DNA from: Geovibrio thiophilus
GTDB taxonomy: Bacteria; Chrysiogenota; Deferribacteres; Deferribacterales; Geovibrionaceae
NCBI RefSeq assembly: GCF_004087915.1
Contig: NZ_CP035108.1
Location: forward strand, 434,001 to 498,000
Length of the DNA stretch: 64,000 nucleotides
Reading direction: 5' to 3'
The notes beneath the pieces are model-generated. The model worked only from the letters and a program-made list of their open reading frames with translations. It was not told the origin of the DNA and ran no database searches. Made by a program: the position numbers and the translations under genes. Every line of letters begins with the position of its first letter. Position 1 is the stretch's first letter. Below, piece after piece: positions 1-8,717 of this stretch.

Positions 1-684
1 CTGAATCTCCTTTGCGTAGGAGGGGCTGACGGTGGTTATTTTATCCGCGTAGGCTATGCCGCCCTTGAGGAAGTTTATTCCGCCGAAGGATTCAAAGCTT
101 TCCGCATGGAAGTCCGCAGGGTCTATTTTGGCATATTCCAGCACATCTGTTCCGAAAATGCCCTGATAGCCTATGTTGTGGATGGTTATAACGGTTTTTG
201 TGCCGTTGAAGAAGAAGTCTTCCTCTTTGCGGATGTAGTAGGGAATAAGCCCCGTCTGCCAGTCGTTGCAGTGAATCACATCCGGCTTGAACCTGAGATC
301 CTTGGCAGTCTGCATCGCCGCACGGCAGAAGAAGGCAAAGCGGTACGCATTGTCAGCGTATTCCCCCGCCTTGGTGTGGTAGATGCCTGTGCGGTCAAAG
401 TATTTGGAAAACTCTATGAAATAGGTGTCAACTCCGCCGAGGGATGCCTTGTATACGCTGTACCACTCCTCACAGTTGCCCATATGGACACAGGAGGAGA
501 GAAACACCTGAGCCAGTCCGTATTTAGCCCGGTCGACAGAGGAGTAAAGGGGCATGACGCTTATCACGTCCGCCCCTTGGGATTTCAATGCCTTAGGCAG
601 GGAGGAACCGACGTCTGCCAGTCCGCCCGTTTTAGCGTAGGGAGCGATTTCGCTCGATACAAAAAGCACCTTCGGCATATTCAT
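1..684 (-). CDS. glgA: Glycogen synthase, N-terminal part (runs off window)
   Basis: The minus strand is open from an ATG at 684 to the window edge (228 codons). The protein begins MNMPKVLFVSSEIAPYAKTG and continues GLADV, the GT5-family N-terminus that holds the K-T-G-G-L loop binding ADP-glucose. A later stretch DVIHCNDWQTGLIP is also typical of bacterial glycogen/starch synthases. The enzyme extends alpha-1,4-glucan chains from ADP-glucose in the cytoplasm. It starts 4 bases after the mrp stop, so the two are probably co-transcribed. The C-terminal catalytic domain lies outside the window. Confidence 0.9.
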   Translation of the reverse strand, partial: MNMPKVLFVSSEIAPYAKTGGLADVGSSLPKALKSQGADVISVMPLYSSVDRAKYGLAQVFLSSCVHMGNCEEWYSVYKASLGGVDTYFIEFSKYFDRTGIYHTKAGEYADNAYRFAFFCRAAMQTAKDLRFKPDVIHCNDWQTGLIPYYIRKEEDFFFNGTKTVITIHNIGYQGIFGTDVLEYAKIDPADFHAESFESFGGINFLKGGIAYADKITTVSPSYAKEIQ

Positions 685-688
685 GGGG

Positions 689-1573
689 TTACCCCTCTTT
701 TTTTATGGTCTGCTCAAGAACCTTTATGGTTACTTCCTTCATGGCTTTTGCGACAGATGAGCCCGGGTGCCCGATGACATGAGGTGTTCCTGAGTCACCG
801 TCCTGCACAACCTGCGCCTCAATTGGGATTCTGCCGAGGAAGGTCACATCAAGCTCCAGAGCCGCCTTTTCGCCGCCGCCGGATTTGAAGAGATCAACCG
901 TGCCGCCGCAGTGGGGACAGCAGAAGCCGCTCATATTTTCTATTATACCGAAAATCGGCACGCCCAGCTTCCTGCTGAAGGTGACAGACTTGCGGGAGTC
1001 AAGCAGGGCGACATCCTGCGGTGTGGTAACTATAACACTGCCGTCCACCTGTCCGATAATATGCGCAACGGAAAGTGGTTCATCGCCTGTTCCGGGGGGC
1101 AGGTCTATGATGAGGAAGTCAAGCTCGCCCCATGACACATCGCTTATAAACTGCTGTATCATGCTGTGCTTGAGTGCGGCGCGCCAGATTATGGCTTCGT
1201 CGTCATTCTCGATCAAAAAGCCCACGGACATAACCTTCAGCCCTTCAATGGGCTCAAAAGGGATTATGCCGTCATCGCTGTTGACAGCGCCCTTTTTTGT
1301 TATGCCCAGCATCTTGGGGATGTTGGGTCCGTGTATGTCAGCATCAAGGATACCCACGGTGTAGCCCATGGCGTTCAGCATTGAGGCGAGGCTGACGCTG
1401 ACAGTGGATTTTCCCACGCCGCCTTTGCCGCTCATTACCATTATTTTGTATTTGATGCTTGAGAGTCTCTTCTGAATCATCTCGTCCGTGTGTTTCTGTT
1501 TTTCGTCGGTACTGCATGCGCCGGCGGAGCCGCAACTGTTGCAGCTCGATTCGTCCTGTGAGCAACCGCCCAT
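689..1573 (-). CDS. mrp: Mrp/Nbp35-type iron-sulfur carrier P-loop ATPase
   Basis: This 294-residue protein has a deviant Walker A (GKGGVGKST, about residue 49) and the DxDxxGPN segment of the Mrp/ApbC/Nbp35 family. These proteins bind and transfer Fe-S clusters to apo-proteins in the cytosol. A C-terminal CCPHCGG supplies the CxxC that bridges a cluster in the dimer. The N-terminus also has four cysteines at residues 4, 11, 14 and 20 (CX6CX2CX5C), reminiscent of the N-terminal ferredoxin-like motif of Nbp35. Many bacterial Mrp proteins lack that motif or have a DUF59 domain instead. It is upstream of glgA in the same orientation. Confidence 0.92.
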   Translation of the reverse strand: MGGCSQDESSCNSCGSAGACSTDEKQKHTDEMIQKRLSSIKYKIMVMSGKGGVGKSTVSVSLASMLNAMGYTVGILDADIHGPNIPKMLGITKKGAVNSDDGIIPFEPIEGLKVMSVGFLIENDDEAIIWRAALKHSMIQQFISDVSWGELDFLIIDLPPGTGDEPLSVAHIIGQVDGSVIVTTPQDVALLDSRKSVTFSRKLGVPIFGIIENMSGFCCPHCGGTVDLFKSGGGEKAALELDVTFLGRIPIEAQVVQDGDSGTPHVIGHPGSSVAKAMKEVTIKVLEQTIKKEG

Positions 1574-1885
1574 TTTTTATACCTCCGCATAGTTGAATAT
1601 GTCTGCGAATATATATAGAAAAGATTTATAATGCCAGAACAAATTTTATACACAGAGGCTGTTGATGAAACATCCGTAAGAGCATATGTTCATAAATGCT
1701 CTTTTTAGGCTGAGAATGCCCGAATAAACACTGTTTTGGCAGTCATTAATTTATTTAATTTTTGTTGAAAAAAGATGTGGGCAGATTCTTTGTGGTTTGG
1801 TGAAAAAAAGGAGAGAAATTGAAGCTGTAAATTGGTATTTTGCAATTTTATACATATAAATAGTGATTTAATTTTTTAAAAATCC

Positions 1886-1916
1886 TTGACATTTTCTGTA
1901 TAAAACAGCATTTAAT
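1886..1916 (+). promoter_or_regulatory. Possible sigma-70 promoter of the receiver-domain gene
   Basis: TTGACA at 1886-1891 is followed after 19 bases by TTTAAT at 1911-1916, in an AT-rich 423-base gap between mrp and the response-regulator gene. The -35 is perfect, but the spacing is long and the -10 imperfect. Nothing else coding was seen in 1574-1996. Confidence 0.35.
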
Positions 1917-1931
1917 ATTAGGATACAGGCG

Positions 1932-1974
1932 TAAGTCTTTTGAATGACTTATAAAAAAGTTAGCAGCATGCTAA
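1932..1974. promoter_or_regulatory. Two adjacent inverted repeats upstream of receiver-domain gene
   Basis: TAAGTC / GACTTA (1932-1937 and 1946-1951, 8-base loop) is followed by TTAGCA / TGCTAA (1960-1965 and 1969-1974, 3-base loop). Both are perfect and lie between the candidate promoter and the start at 1997. They could be operator sites or 5'-leader hairpins; nothing in the sequence decides between these. Confidence 0.4.
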
Positions 1975-1996
1975 TTTAAGCGCCGGTGATTATCTG

Positions 1997-2377
1997 TTGG
2001 TGATTCTATTGGAAACGGGCGCTCTTACGGTTCTTTATGTTGAGGATGATTTTTATGTGCGTGAGTCTCTCCTTCGTCTTCTGCGCAGGAGATTCTCAAA
2101 CGTCATAGAAGCCTGCAACGGACGTGAGGGACTGGAGATGCACAGGCTTCATAATCCTGATTTTATCATTACCGATATACAGATGCCCATTATGGACGGA
2201 CTTGAGATGTGCGAGTGCATAATGAAGGAAAAGCCGGACGCCAAGGTTATCGTGACCACTGCGTTTAACGATCGGGAGTTTATAACCAGAGCCGAGTGTC
2301 TCGGCGTGAAGGCTTATATCAGCAAGCCCGTTATGAAGGACTCGCTGATGAGTGCCATAAGAGCCGCGCTCTCCTAA
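1997..2377 (+). CDS. CheY-like single-domain response regulator
   Basis: This 126-residue protein is one receiver domain and nothing else. It has the acidic pair after LYVEDD, the phospho-acceptor Asp in TDIQMPIMDG, the switch Thr in VTTAF and the conserved Lys in YISKP. It would take phosphate from a histidine kinase that is not in this window. The start is uncertain: TTG at 1997, GTG at 2000 and TTG at 2009 are all possible, and no strong ribosome site marks one. It converges on thiS and overlaps its end by 4 bases. With no output domain, it may act by protein contact (as CheY does) or pass phosphate on. Confidence 0.88.
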   Translation: MVILLETGALTVLYVEDDFYVRESLLRLLRRRFSNVIEACNGREGLEMHRLHNPDFIITDIQMPIMDGLEMCECIMKEKPDAKVIVTTAFNDREFITRAECLGVKAYISKPVMKDSLMSAIRAALS

Positions 2378-2577
2378 CCGCCGCCCACGAAGTTTATCAG
2401 CTCCACCCTGTCGCCGTTATTTATCAGTGTATCGCTGTATTTATCTCTTGTGAGGACATTTCCGTTAACTTCCGCCACCACTCTCTCGGGGTTGAGCTTA
2501 TAAAGCGCAATAACCTCTGCCAGTGTCGAATTCTTTTGTATTTCCGCTTCCTTTCCGTTTATAATAGTCTTGATCAT
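2374..2577 (-). CDS. thiS: Sulfur carrier protein ThiS
   Basis: The 67-residue ubiquitin-fold protein ends in NFVGGG. The C-terminal Gly-Gly of ThiS is adenylated by ThiF and then thiocarboxylated, to deliver sulfur to thiazole synthase ThiG. The body has the usual ThiS pattern, INGKE near the start and RDKYSDTLINNGDRVELINF near the end. The start codon overlaps the thiF stop by 4 bases, so translation is probably coupled in a comEC-thiF-thiS operon. No TPP riboswitch was seen upstream of this operon. Confidence 0.93.
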   Translation of the reverse strand: MIKTIINGKEAEIQKNSTLAEVIALYKLNPERVVAEVNGNVLTRDKYSDTLINNGDRVELINFVGGG

Positions 2578-3386
2578 CTTTTAACCTCCTGCAAATCACC
2601 CAAAATGTATCTCACAGCCAGATTCGCCTGAATATTCGCCGCCACGGCAACCCGAGGTGCCATGAGTCCCTGCCCGGGCTTTGCCTCATTTACGAAGTCG
2701 CCCGCTATCGCCATTTTTCCGGCGAAGCGCACGCTTATAACCGAGGTGTCAGCATATCCCGCGAGCCCGCTTGCGCCGATTATGAAGCTGTCACGGCATT
2801 TTGCCGCGCATTCTCGTATTATCATAGCCTTTGTTTCGGCTTTGTCTATGGCTTCAATGATTACGTCATAGCCCTTAAAAATTTCCGCAGTATTCTCCTC
2901 CGTGAGGAAAATGTCTTTGTAAGTATATGAAGCATAGGGATTTATGCGTTCGAGGTTCGCTCTCAGGGCGTCTGTTTTCTTCATGCCTATCTGATCCACG
3001 AAATACTGCTGACGGTTGATGTTGGACGGCTCCACCACATCATAATCCGCAAGGAGCATATCTCCGGCGCCCATTCTGGCTAGGCTGACAGCTATATTTG
3101 AGCCGAGCCCGCCGAGTCCTGCCACGGCTATTTTCGCCTTTTTCATCTTTTCGTGCACACCGGGGGTATGGCGGGATACAAGAAGGCTCTCAAGCTCGTC
3201 CGCGGGGGGGATTTCACCCTTTTTTATCAGGGATATTCTGTCTCCGTCCTTAAGCGGCATGTCCGCCCCTATGAGGTGTCCGTTGAGAATAACCACATCC
3301 GCGTCAGCTTTAAAAAAAGCCCTCACGGCAAATGCTGAAACGCCTTTTTCCACCGTTCTTTCTTTCTCATTCACATATATTTTCAT
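2574..3386 (-). CDS. thiF: ThiF-family ThiS adenylyltransferase with N-terminal ThiS-like domain
   Basis: The 270-residue protein has two parts. Residues 1-65 resemble a ubiquitin-fold ThiS domain (KIYVNEKERTVEKG, then LKDGDRISLIKKGE) but lack the terminal Gly-Gly. Residues 83-270 form an E1-like nucleotide-binding domain with GLGGLGSN and the Asp/Arg pattern of ThiF (NINRQQYF). Family knowledge: ThiF activates the C-terminus of ThiS with ATP. The fused N-terminal domain has been seen in the ThiF 'family 2' group and probably has a structural role. It overlaps comEC upstream and thiS downstream by 4 bases each, so the three genes form one tight operon. Confidence 0.88.
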   Translation of the reverse strand: MKIYVNEKERTVEKGVSAFAVRAFFKADADVVILNGHLIGADMPLKDGDRISLIKKGEIPPADELESLLVSRHTPGVHEKMKKAKIAVAGLGGLGSNIAVSLARMGAGDMLLADYDVVEPSNINRQQYFVDQIGMKKTDALRANLERINPYASYTYKDIFLTEENTAEIFKGYDVIIEAIDKAETKAMIIRECAAKCRDSFIIGASGLAGYADTSVISVRFAGKMAIAGDFVNEAKPGQGLMAPRVAVAANIQANLAVRYILGDLQEVKR

Positions 3387-5128
3387 TTTTCCGTCCTGCC
3401 CTCCGGCTCATAGTGCAGCGGCGCTGAATCGTATAATTCCACAATATTATCAGCCTTCAGCCTGTTTTTGTAGACAAAATAGGTTTTTTCGGTGTTGATG
3501 TTTGATTTTGTTATGGTGTTCGATCTTGTCATATAAATCAAGGGTTTTAAACATTCCGTATTATTCACGCATATTTCGGAGAACCCTCCGGAGAGCTCGG
3601 CGCTTGTGAAAATTATATTTTCACTGTCATATACTTGTATTTCGGCATAGTCAAAATTTGTCACGCCGAATTTTGCGGCAAAGGGCATGAACGAGTACAG
3701 ATAGTTTGAGCGCATGCCGGAATAAAAAGCTTCCACCCTGTCCCCGTCTTTGTAAATGAACGCCCTGTATCTGCCCAGCTCGGGGAAATAGAGCCCGTCG
3801 TCCATCTCAGCGGGGATGAACACGGCGAGGAATACCGCGGCTGAGAGGAGAACATGCTTCGTCCGGGATACCGCAGCCAGAAAAAGCATAAGCCCCGTAA
3901 AGATGTAAATATTTATGTGTTTGAGGACAAAGAAGACCCCCGTAAGAGATGCCATGAGGTCCGATGTGTATATATTCAGCTTCTCAAGCATGACAAGCGG
4001 CTCAAGGGTAAGCGCCGGAAACAGCATATACAGAAAGCCCGTAATAAGCTGAAGATAAACCACCGGAACCATTACGATTGTACTGAATATGCTTGCGGGA
4101 TTAAATGTTCCGAAAACGTACATGGAAAGGGGCATTGTGAAGGCTGTAGCTGCGATTCCTGCCTTTATTGTTCCCTCAGCCCAGCTTAATCCTTTGAATT
4201 GCAGGGAGGTTATGCCGTATACAGCGGAGAAGGAGAGCAGAAACGATATGTTACCCAGAAGCCCGGGAGCAATAAGCAGAAAGAAGCTCCACAGGAAAAG
4301 AAGCAGCTTTCGGAAGTCCGTACGGCAGTCCAGAATCCATGCGGTCATGGCTGTGACTGCTGTTACGACGGCACGCATCACCGGAACCTTGAACCCCGCC
4401 AGCGGAACAAAAGCCGCAAGAGCGAAACAGGAGATCAGCATTCGCAGCTTCCACGGCAAAAAGAACAGCAGGGTGAAGCAGATCAGCGATATTACGCCCA
4501 CGTGGGTTCCGGAAACTGCCAGAAGATGGCTTAAGCCTGTTTGAAGATAAACATCCTGCACCCGTCCCTCAAGGTGCGACTTATCGCCCAGAAGAAGCGC
4601 CTGAATTATTCTCAGCCTTCCGGCAGATTCGCTGTACATCCTGTCCGAGAGGGCGTCTCTTTTCTCAAGTACGGCTGAGACAAAGGGGATCTCCGTACGG
4701 AAATATACTTTATCCAGAACCAGATACCCCGGGGCAAGCCGTCCTTCCCGTCCCCTGTAGGGCACTTTGGTGTATCTGCCGATGACAGCCTCACCCGCCC
4801 GCAGGGCATAGGTATTGTCCGCAAGCACCGTGCCCCTTGTGGTTTCATATGTGGTGCGTTCCTTGCCCGGGTCTTTTTCCGCTGTCACAAGCACAGTAAA
4901 ATATATGAAGAGCATCAGTGAAATTATAAGAAAACTGAACACCGCAAACATCCGCCGTGAAAGGAAAACAGCCGTCACAATGAGAACACCCGCGATTTGT
5001 GCGTAAAGATAACCGGCTGTCAGTACAGCGGAAATAATCGATGCAAAAAAGAAGCCTTCAACCTTGTACATGCGGATTTTATGTAGTAGCATATAGTGAT
5101 TATCACTGAATTTTGATCCGCAAAGCAA
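3383..5128 (-). CDS. comEC: ComEC/Rec2-family DNA uptake channel, without recognisable hydrolase domain
   Basis: The core shows the ComEC competence signature (ALLLGDKSHL...LLAVSGTHVGVISL) followed by about eight hydrophobic segments. ComEC forms the inner-membrane channel through which single-stranded DNA enters the cell during transformation. At 581 residues it is shorter than the usual 700-800. After the membrane segments only about 110 residues remain, and no metallo-beta-lactamase motif (HxHxDH) is visible in them, so the nuclease-like C-terminal domain is absent. The annotated start at 5128 is the longest; ATGs at 5092 and 5071 are equally plausible. No strong ribosome site separates the options. 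Confidence 0.85.
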   Translation of the reverse strand: MLCGSKFSDNHYMLLHKIRMYKVEGFFFASIISAVLTAGYLYAQIAGVLIVTAVFLSRRMFAVFSFLIISLMLFIYFTVLVTAEKDPGKERTTYETTRGTVLADNTYALRAGEAVIGRYTKVPYRGREGRLAPGYLVLDKVYFRTEIPFVSAVLEKRDALSDRMYSESAGRLRIIQALLLGDKSHLEGRVQDVYLQTGLSHLLAVSGTHVGVISLICFTLLFFLPWKLRMLISCFALAAFVPLAGFKVPVMRAVVTAVTAMTAWILDCRTDFRKLLLFLWSFFLLIAPGLLGNISFLLSFSAVYGITSLQFKGLSWAEGTIKAGIAATAFTMPLSMYVFGTFNPASIFSTIVMVPVVYLQLITGFLYMLFPALTLEPLVMLEKLNIYTSDLMASLTGVFFVLKHINIYIFTGLMLFLAAVSRTKHVLLSAAVFLAVFIPAEMDDGLYFPELGRYRAFIYKDGDRVEAFYSGMRSNYLYSFMPFAAKFGVTNFDYAEIQVYDSENIIFTSAELSGGFSEICVNNTECLKPLIYMTRSNTITKSNINTEKTYFVYKNRLKADNIVELYDSAPLHYEPEGRTEK

Positions 5129-5162
5129 GCGGGTTTTTCAAACCACGGGAGCGGTAGCATCA

Positions 5163-8100
5163 ATGGCAAACGAATTTGTTCATCTCCATTTACATACACA
5201 ATATTCACTTTTGGACGGCGCAATCAAAATCGCGGATCTCACGGACAAGATTAAAGAGCAGGGCAGCAGGTCTGTGGCTATAACCGACCACGGAACTATG
5301 TACGGCATAGTTGACTTTTATAAAAAAGCGAAGGCGGCTGAACTCAAGCCTATTCTCGGCTGTGAGGTTTATGTTGCGCCGGATACGAGGTTCAACAAGA
5401 GCTATGAGAAGGGGGAGGACAAGAACCACCACTTCATCCTCCTTGCGAAGGACAACACCGGATTGGCGAACCTCCGTTTTCTGGCTTCCAGAGCACAGCT
5501 TGAAGGCTTCCATTATAAGCCGAGGATAGACAAGGAGCTGCTGGCGCAGTATTCCGAAGGGCTCATAGGACTTTCCGCCTGCCTTGCGGGAGAGATTCCC
5601 AGAGCGATAATGCGTAACGACCTTCAGCATGCGATCCGTACTGCGGAGACATACAGGGACATTCTCGGGAAGGGGAATTTTTACCTTGAGATACAGGACA
5701 ACGGACTGCCTGAACAGGTGCAGGTAAACAGGCAGCTTATGAAGATGTCCAAGGATATGGGCATCCCCCTTGTCGCCACCAACGACTGCCACTATCTGGA
5801 AAAGGGCGATCACCTCTCCCATGAGGTGCTTATGTGCATCCAGACTCAGTCTGTGCTCAGCTCTCCCAACAGGATGGAGATCCACACCGATCAGCTCTGG
5901 GTCAAATCGCCGGAGGAGATGTGGGCATCGTTCAGGGATGTTCCAGAGGCGTTGACAAATACCGTTGATATAGCCGAAAGATGCGGCAGCTCCATAGAGT
6001 TCGGCAATCTTCACCTGCCGGAGTACGATGTGCCCGATGGCTACAGTATCGACTCATACCTTGAGTATCTGTCAGGGGAAGGGCTGAAGCGGAAGCTCGC
6101 CCACATACCGGAGGAACTCCACAGAGAGTATCACGAAAGACTTGTGATGGAGCTTAAGGTCATCGTGATGAAGGGTTTCGCCGGCTATTTCCTCATAGTG
6201 TGGGACTTCATCAACTACGCCCACACTCAGAAGATACCCGTCGGTCCCGGAAGGGGTTCAGGTGCGGGCTCACTGGTGGCTTATTCTCTTGGGATCACTG
6301 ATATTGATCCGATCCGCTTCAATCTTCTGTTTGAGCGTTTCCTCAACCCCGAAAGAGAGTCTATGCCTGACTTCGATATAGATTTCTGCGTAAACGGACG
6401 TGAAGACGTGATCAGATACGTCCGCCGCAAATACGGAGACGACAAGGTGGCACAGATCATCACCTTCGGTCAGCTTCTGGGCAGGGGCTCGGTGCGTGAT
6501 GTGGGCAGGGTGCTTGAGGTTCCGCTGAAGGATGTGGACAAGCTCGCCAAAACCATACCGGAATCCCCGGGCATGACCATAAATAAAGCGCTTAAGGCGG
6601 ACAGCGATCTGGAATCCGCCTTTGCCGAGATAGAGAAAGGACCTGACATACTCAGACACGCCCGCAAGCTGGAGGGGCTTCTCCGAAACGCAGGCATGCA
6701 CGCGGCGGGGATCGTGATCGGCGATAAGCCGCTGGATTTTTATGTTCCGCTCTGCAAGGGGCAGAACGATGAGGTAGTCACCCAGTTTGAGAAGGACACG
6801 CTGGAGGAGGTGGGGCTTGTTAAGTTCGACTTCCTCGGACTCAAAAACCTTACGATCATAGACTGGGCTGTGAAGAACATAAAAGCCGTTCACGGCACAG
6901 ACATAGACATGCAGAAACTGGATCTGGACGATCAGAAAACCTATGATATGCTCTCCGCCGGAGACACCACAGGTGTTTTCCAGCTTGAAAGCGAGGGCAT
7001 GAAAAACCTTCTGAAGAAGCTCCGCCCCGAGTGCATTGAGGACGTTATCGCTCTTGTGGCTCTCTACCGTCCGGGACCCATAGGCAGCGGGATGCTTGAC
7101 TCTTTCGTTAAAAGAAAGCACGGTGAGGAGACCATCGACTACCCTCTGCCGGAGCTCGTTCCCATACTCAAAGAGACTTACGGCATCATCGTCTATCAGG
7201 AGCAGGTAATGCAGATCGCTCAGGTAGTGGGGGGATACTCTCTCGGCAATGCGGACATTCTCCGCAGGGCTATGGGCAAGAAAAAGGCATCCCTGATGGA
7301 AGAGCATAAAAACATCTTCATCAACGGCGACGAGAAGATGGGCGTTGAAGGCGCCATAAAAAAGGGCTTCACCAAAGAGAAGGCGGAAGAGCTCTTCAAC
7401 CTTATGGAAAAATTCGCCGACTACGGCTTCAACAAAAGCCACTCGGCAGCTTACGCCATAGTCGCCTACCAGACTGCATGGCTCAAGGCGAACTACTCCG
7501 TTGAGTATATGGCGGCTCTCCTCTCCTGCGAGCTTGACAAGGGCGAGAAGGTGGTGACCTTCAAGGAAGAGACGGAGAAGATGGGAATACTTGTCCTTCC
7601 GCCTGATATAAACGAGAGCGGGAAGGACTTCAGTATAAAAAACGGCAACATCCGCTTCGGCATGGGAGCTATCAAAAACGTCGGCTTCAGCGCCATAGAT
7701 TCCATGGTTCAGAACAGAGAGGAAAGACCCTATACATCGATTTACGACCTCTGCGAGCGGATTGACCTCCGTCTTGCCAATAAAAAAGTGCTTGAATCCC
7801 TCATAAAGGCGGGAGCTATGGACAGCTTCGGCAAAAACCGCAGACAGCACCTTCAGGTTCTGGAGCAGGCACTGGAGCAGGGGCAGAGAAAACAGAGGAT
7901 GAAGGAGCAGGGGATAATGTCCATTGAGGACTTTCTCGGCGGCGGGGATGACGACGAAGACGGCGATAATGATGAGTTTTATCCGAATGTGGAGGAGATG
8001 CCCGAGAACGAGCTGCTTGTATTCGAGAAGGAGGTTCTTGGCTTCTATGTCACAAACCACCCCTTGGCACGTTACAGCTCAGTGCTTGACACATTCACCG

Positions 8101-8717
8101 TGTCTTCCAAAGATCTTGCGGATAAGGACGACGACACCTTCGCCATAGCGGGCGGAATGGTGAAGGCTGTGAAGCACCACATCACCAAAACCAAGCAGGA
8201 GAAAATGGCGTTCATCACTCTTGAGGATATGCAGGGCGAGGTTGACGTTCTGGTTTTCCCCAAGATGTATCAGGAGAATATCCGCTATCTGGAAGAGGAT
8301 AAAATAATAGTTATAAAGGGCAGAGTAAGCAAGAAGGACGACCGTGTGAGCTTTAAGGCGGAGCAGATTTTTGATCCTGACGAAACAGTGGAAAAGCTCA
8401 CCGAAACCGTTGTTATAAAGCTTAACGCAGTGGCTTTCTCCGAGGAACGGATGCAGAAGCTCAGACAGCTTCTCGCAGTGCATCACGGAGATGCGGCGGT
8501 TATGTTCGAGGTGGAGATGCCTTCCAAGTTTGTGGTTAAAATGAGCGCCGGTGCTGATTACAAGGTGAAGCCGAGCTTTGCCCTTTTCAAGGAAATAGAG
8601 GATATTTTCGGCGAGAAACGCTTTGATGTGAAAGTGAAATCCGAAGAGCTTCAGGACAACGGAAACGGGCGCAGCAATAACTGGCGCAAAAAGCAGTATT
8701 CCGGAGGGGCGGCATGA
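5163..8717 (+). CDS. dnaE: DNA polymerase III alpha subunit
   Basis: The 1184-residue replicative polymerase begins with a PHP domain (FVHLHLHTQYSLLDGAIK). It contains GPGRGSGAGS and the active-site segment MPDFDIDFC around residue 400, then the FDFLGLKNL stretch. An OB-fold region lies near residue 1000. Length and order match the DnaE1 class, which copies the chromosome at the fork. It is divergent from comEC with 34 bases between the two. The stop overlaps the start of thiD by 4 bases, which couples a housekeeping polymerase to a thiamin gene; that arrangement is unusual. Confidence 0.97.
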   Translation: MANEFVHLHLHTQYSLLDGAIKIADLTDKIKEQGSRSVAITDHGTMYGIVDFYKKAKAAELKPILGCEVYVAPDTRFNKSYEKGEDKNHHFILLAKDNTGLANLRFLASRAQLEGFHYKPRIDKELLAQYSEGLIGLSACLAGEIPRAIMRNDLQHAIRTAETYRDILGKGNFYLEIQDNGLPEQVQVNRQLMKMSKDMGIPLVATNDCHYLEKGDHLSHEVLMCIQTQSVLSSPNRMEIHTDQLWVKSPEEMWASFRDVPEALTNTVDIAERCGSSIEFGNLHLPEYDVPDGYSIDSYLEYLSGEGLKRKLAHIPEELHREYHERLVMELKVIVMKGFAGYFLIVWDFINYAHTQKIPVGPGRGSGAGSLVAYSLGITDIDPIRFNLLFERFLNPERESMPDFDIDFCVNGREDVIRYVRRKYGDDKVAQIITFGQLLGRGSVRDVGRVLEVPLKDVDKLAKTIPESPGMTINKALKADSDLESAFAEIEKGPDILRHARKLEGLLRNAGMHAAGIVIGDKPLDFYVPLCKGQNDEVVTQFEKDTLEEVGLVKFDFLGLKNLTIIDWAVKNIKAVHGTDIDMQKLDLDDQKTYDMLSAGDTTGVFQLESEGMKNLLKKLRPECIEDVIALVALYRPGPIGSGMLDSFVKRKHGEETIDYPLPELVPILKETYGIIVYQEQVMQIAQVVGGYSLGNADILRRAMGKKKASLMEEHKNIFINGDEKMGVEGAIKKGFTKEKAEELFNLMEKFADYGFNKSHSAAYAIVAYQTAWLKANYSVEYMAALLSCELDKGEKVVTFKEETEKMGILVLPPDINESGKDFSIKNGNIRFGMGAIKNVGFSAIDSMVQNREERPYTSIYDLCERIDLRLANKKVLESLIKAGAMDSFGKNRRQHLQVLEQALEQGQRKQRMKEQGIMSIEDFLGGGDDDEDGDNDEFYPNVEEMPENELLVFEKEVLGFYVTNHPLARYSSVLDTFTVSSKDLADKDDDTFAIAGGMVKAVKHHITKTKQEKMAFITLEDMQGEVDVLVFPKMYQENIRYLEEDKIIVIKGRVSKKDDRVSFKAEQIFDPDETVEKLTETVVIKLNAVAFSEERMQKLRQLLAVHHGDAAVMFEVEMPSKFVVKMSAGADYKVKPSFALFKEIEDIFGEKRFDVKVKSEELQDNGNGRSNNWRKKQYSGGAA

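Noticed and set aside
106-777. A 223-codon plus-strand frame at the window start
   Set aside because: It is antisense to glgA and the end of mrp, both of which have recognisable motifs on the minus strand.
6270-8060. A 596-codon open frame on the minus strand inside dnaE
   Set aside because: It is the antisense shadow of the dnaE reading frame. Its translation resembles no family, and dnaE motifs are intact across it.
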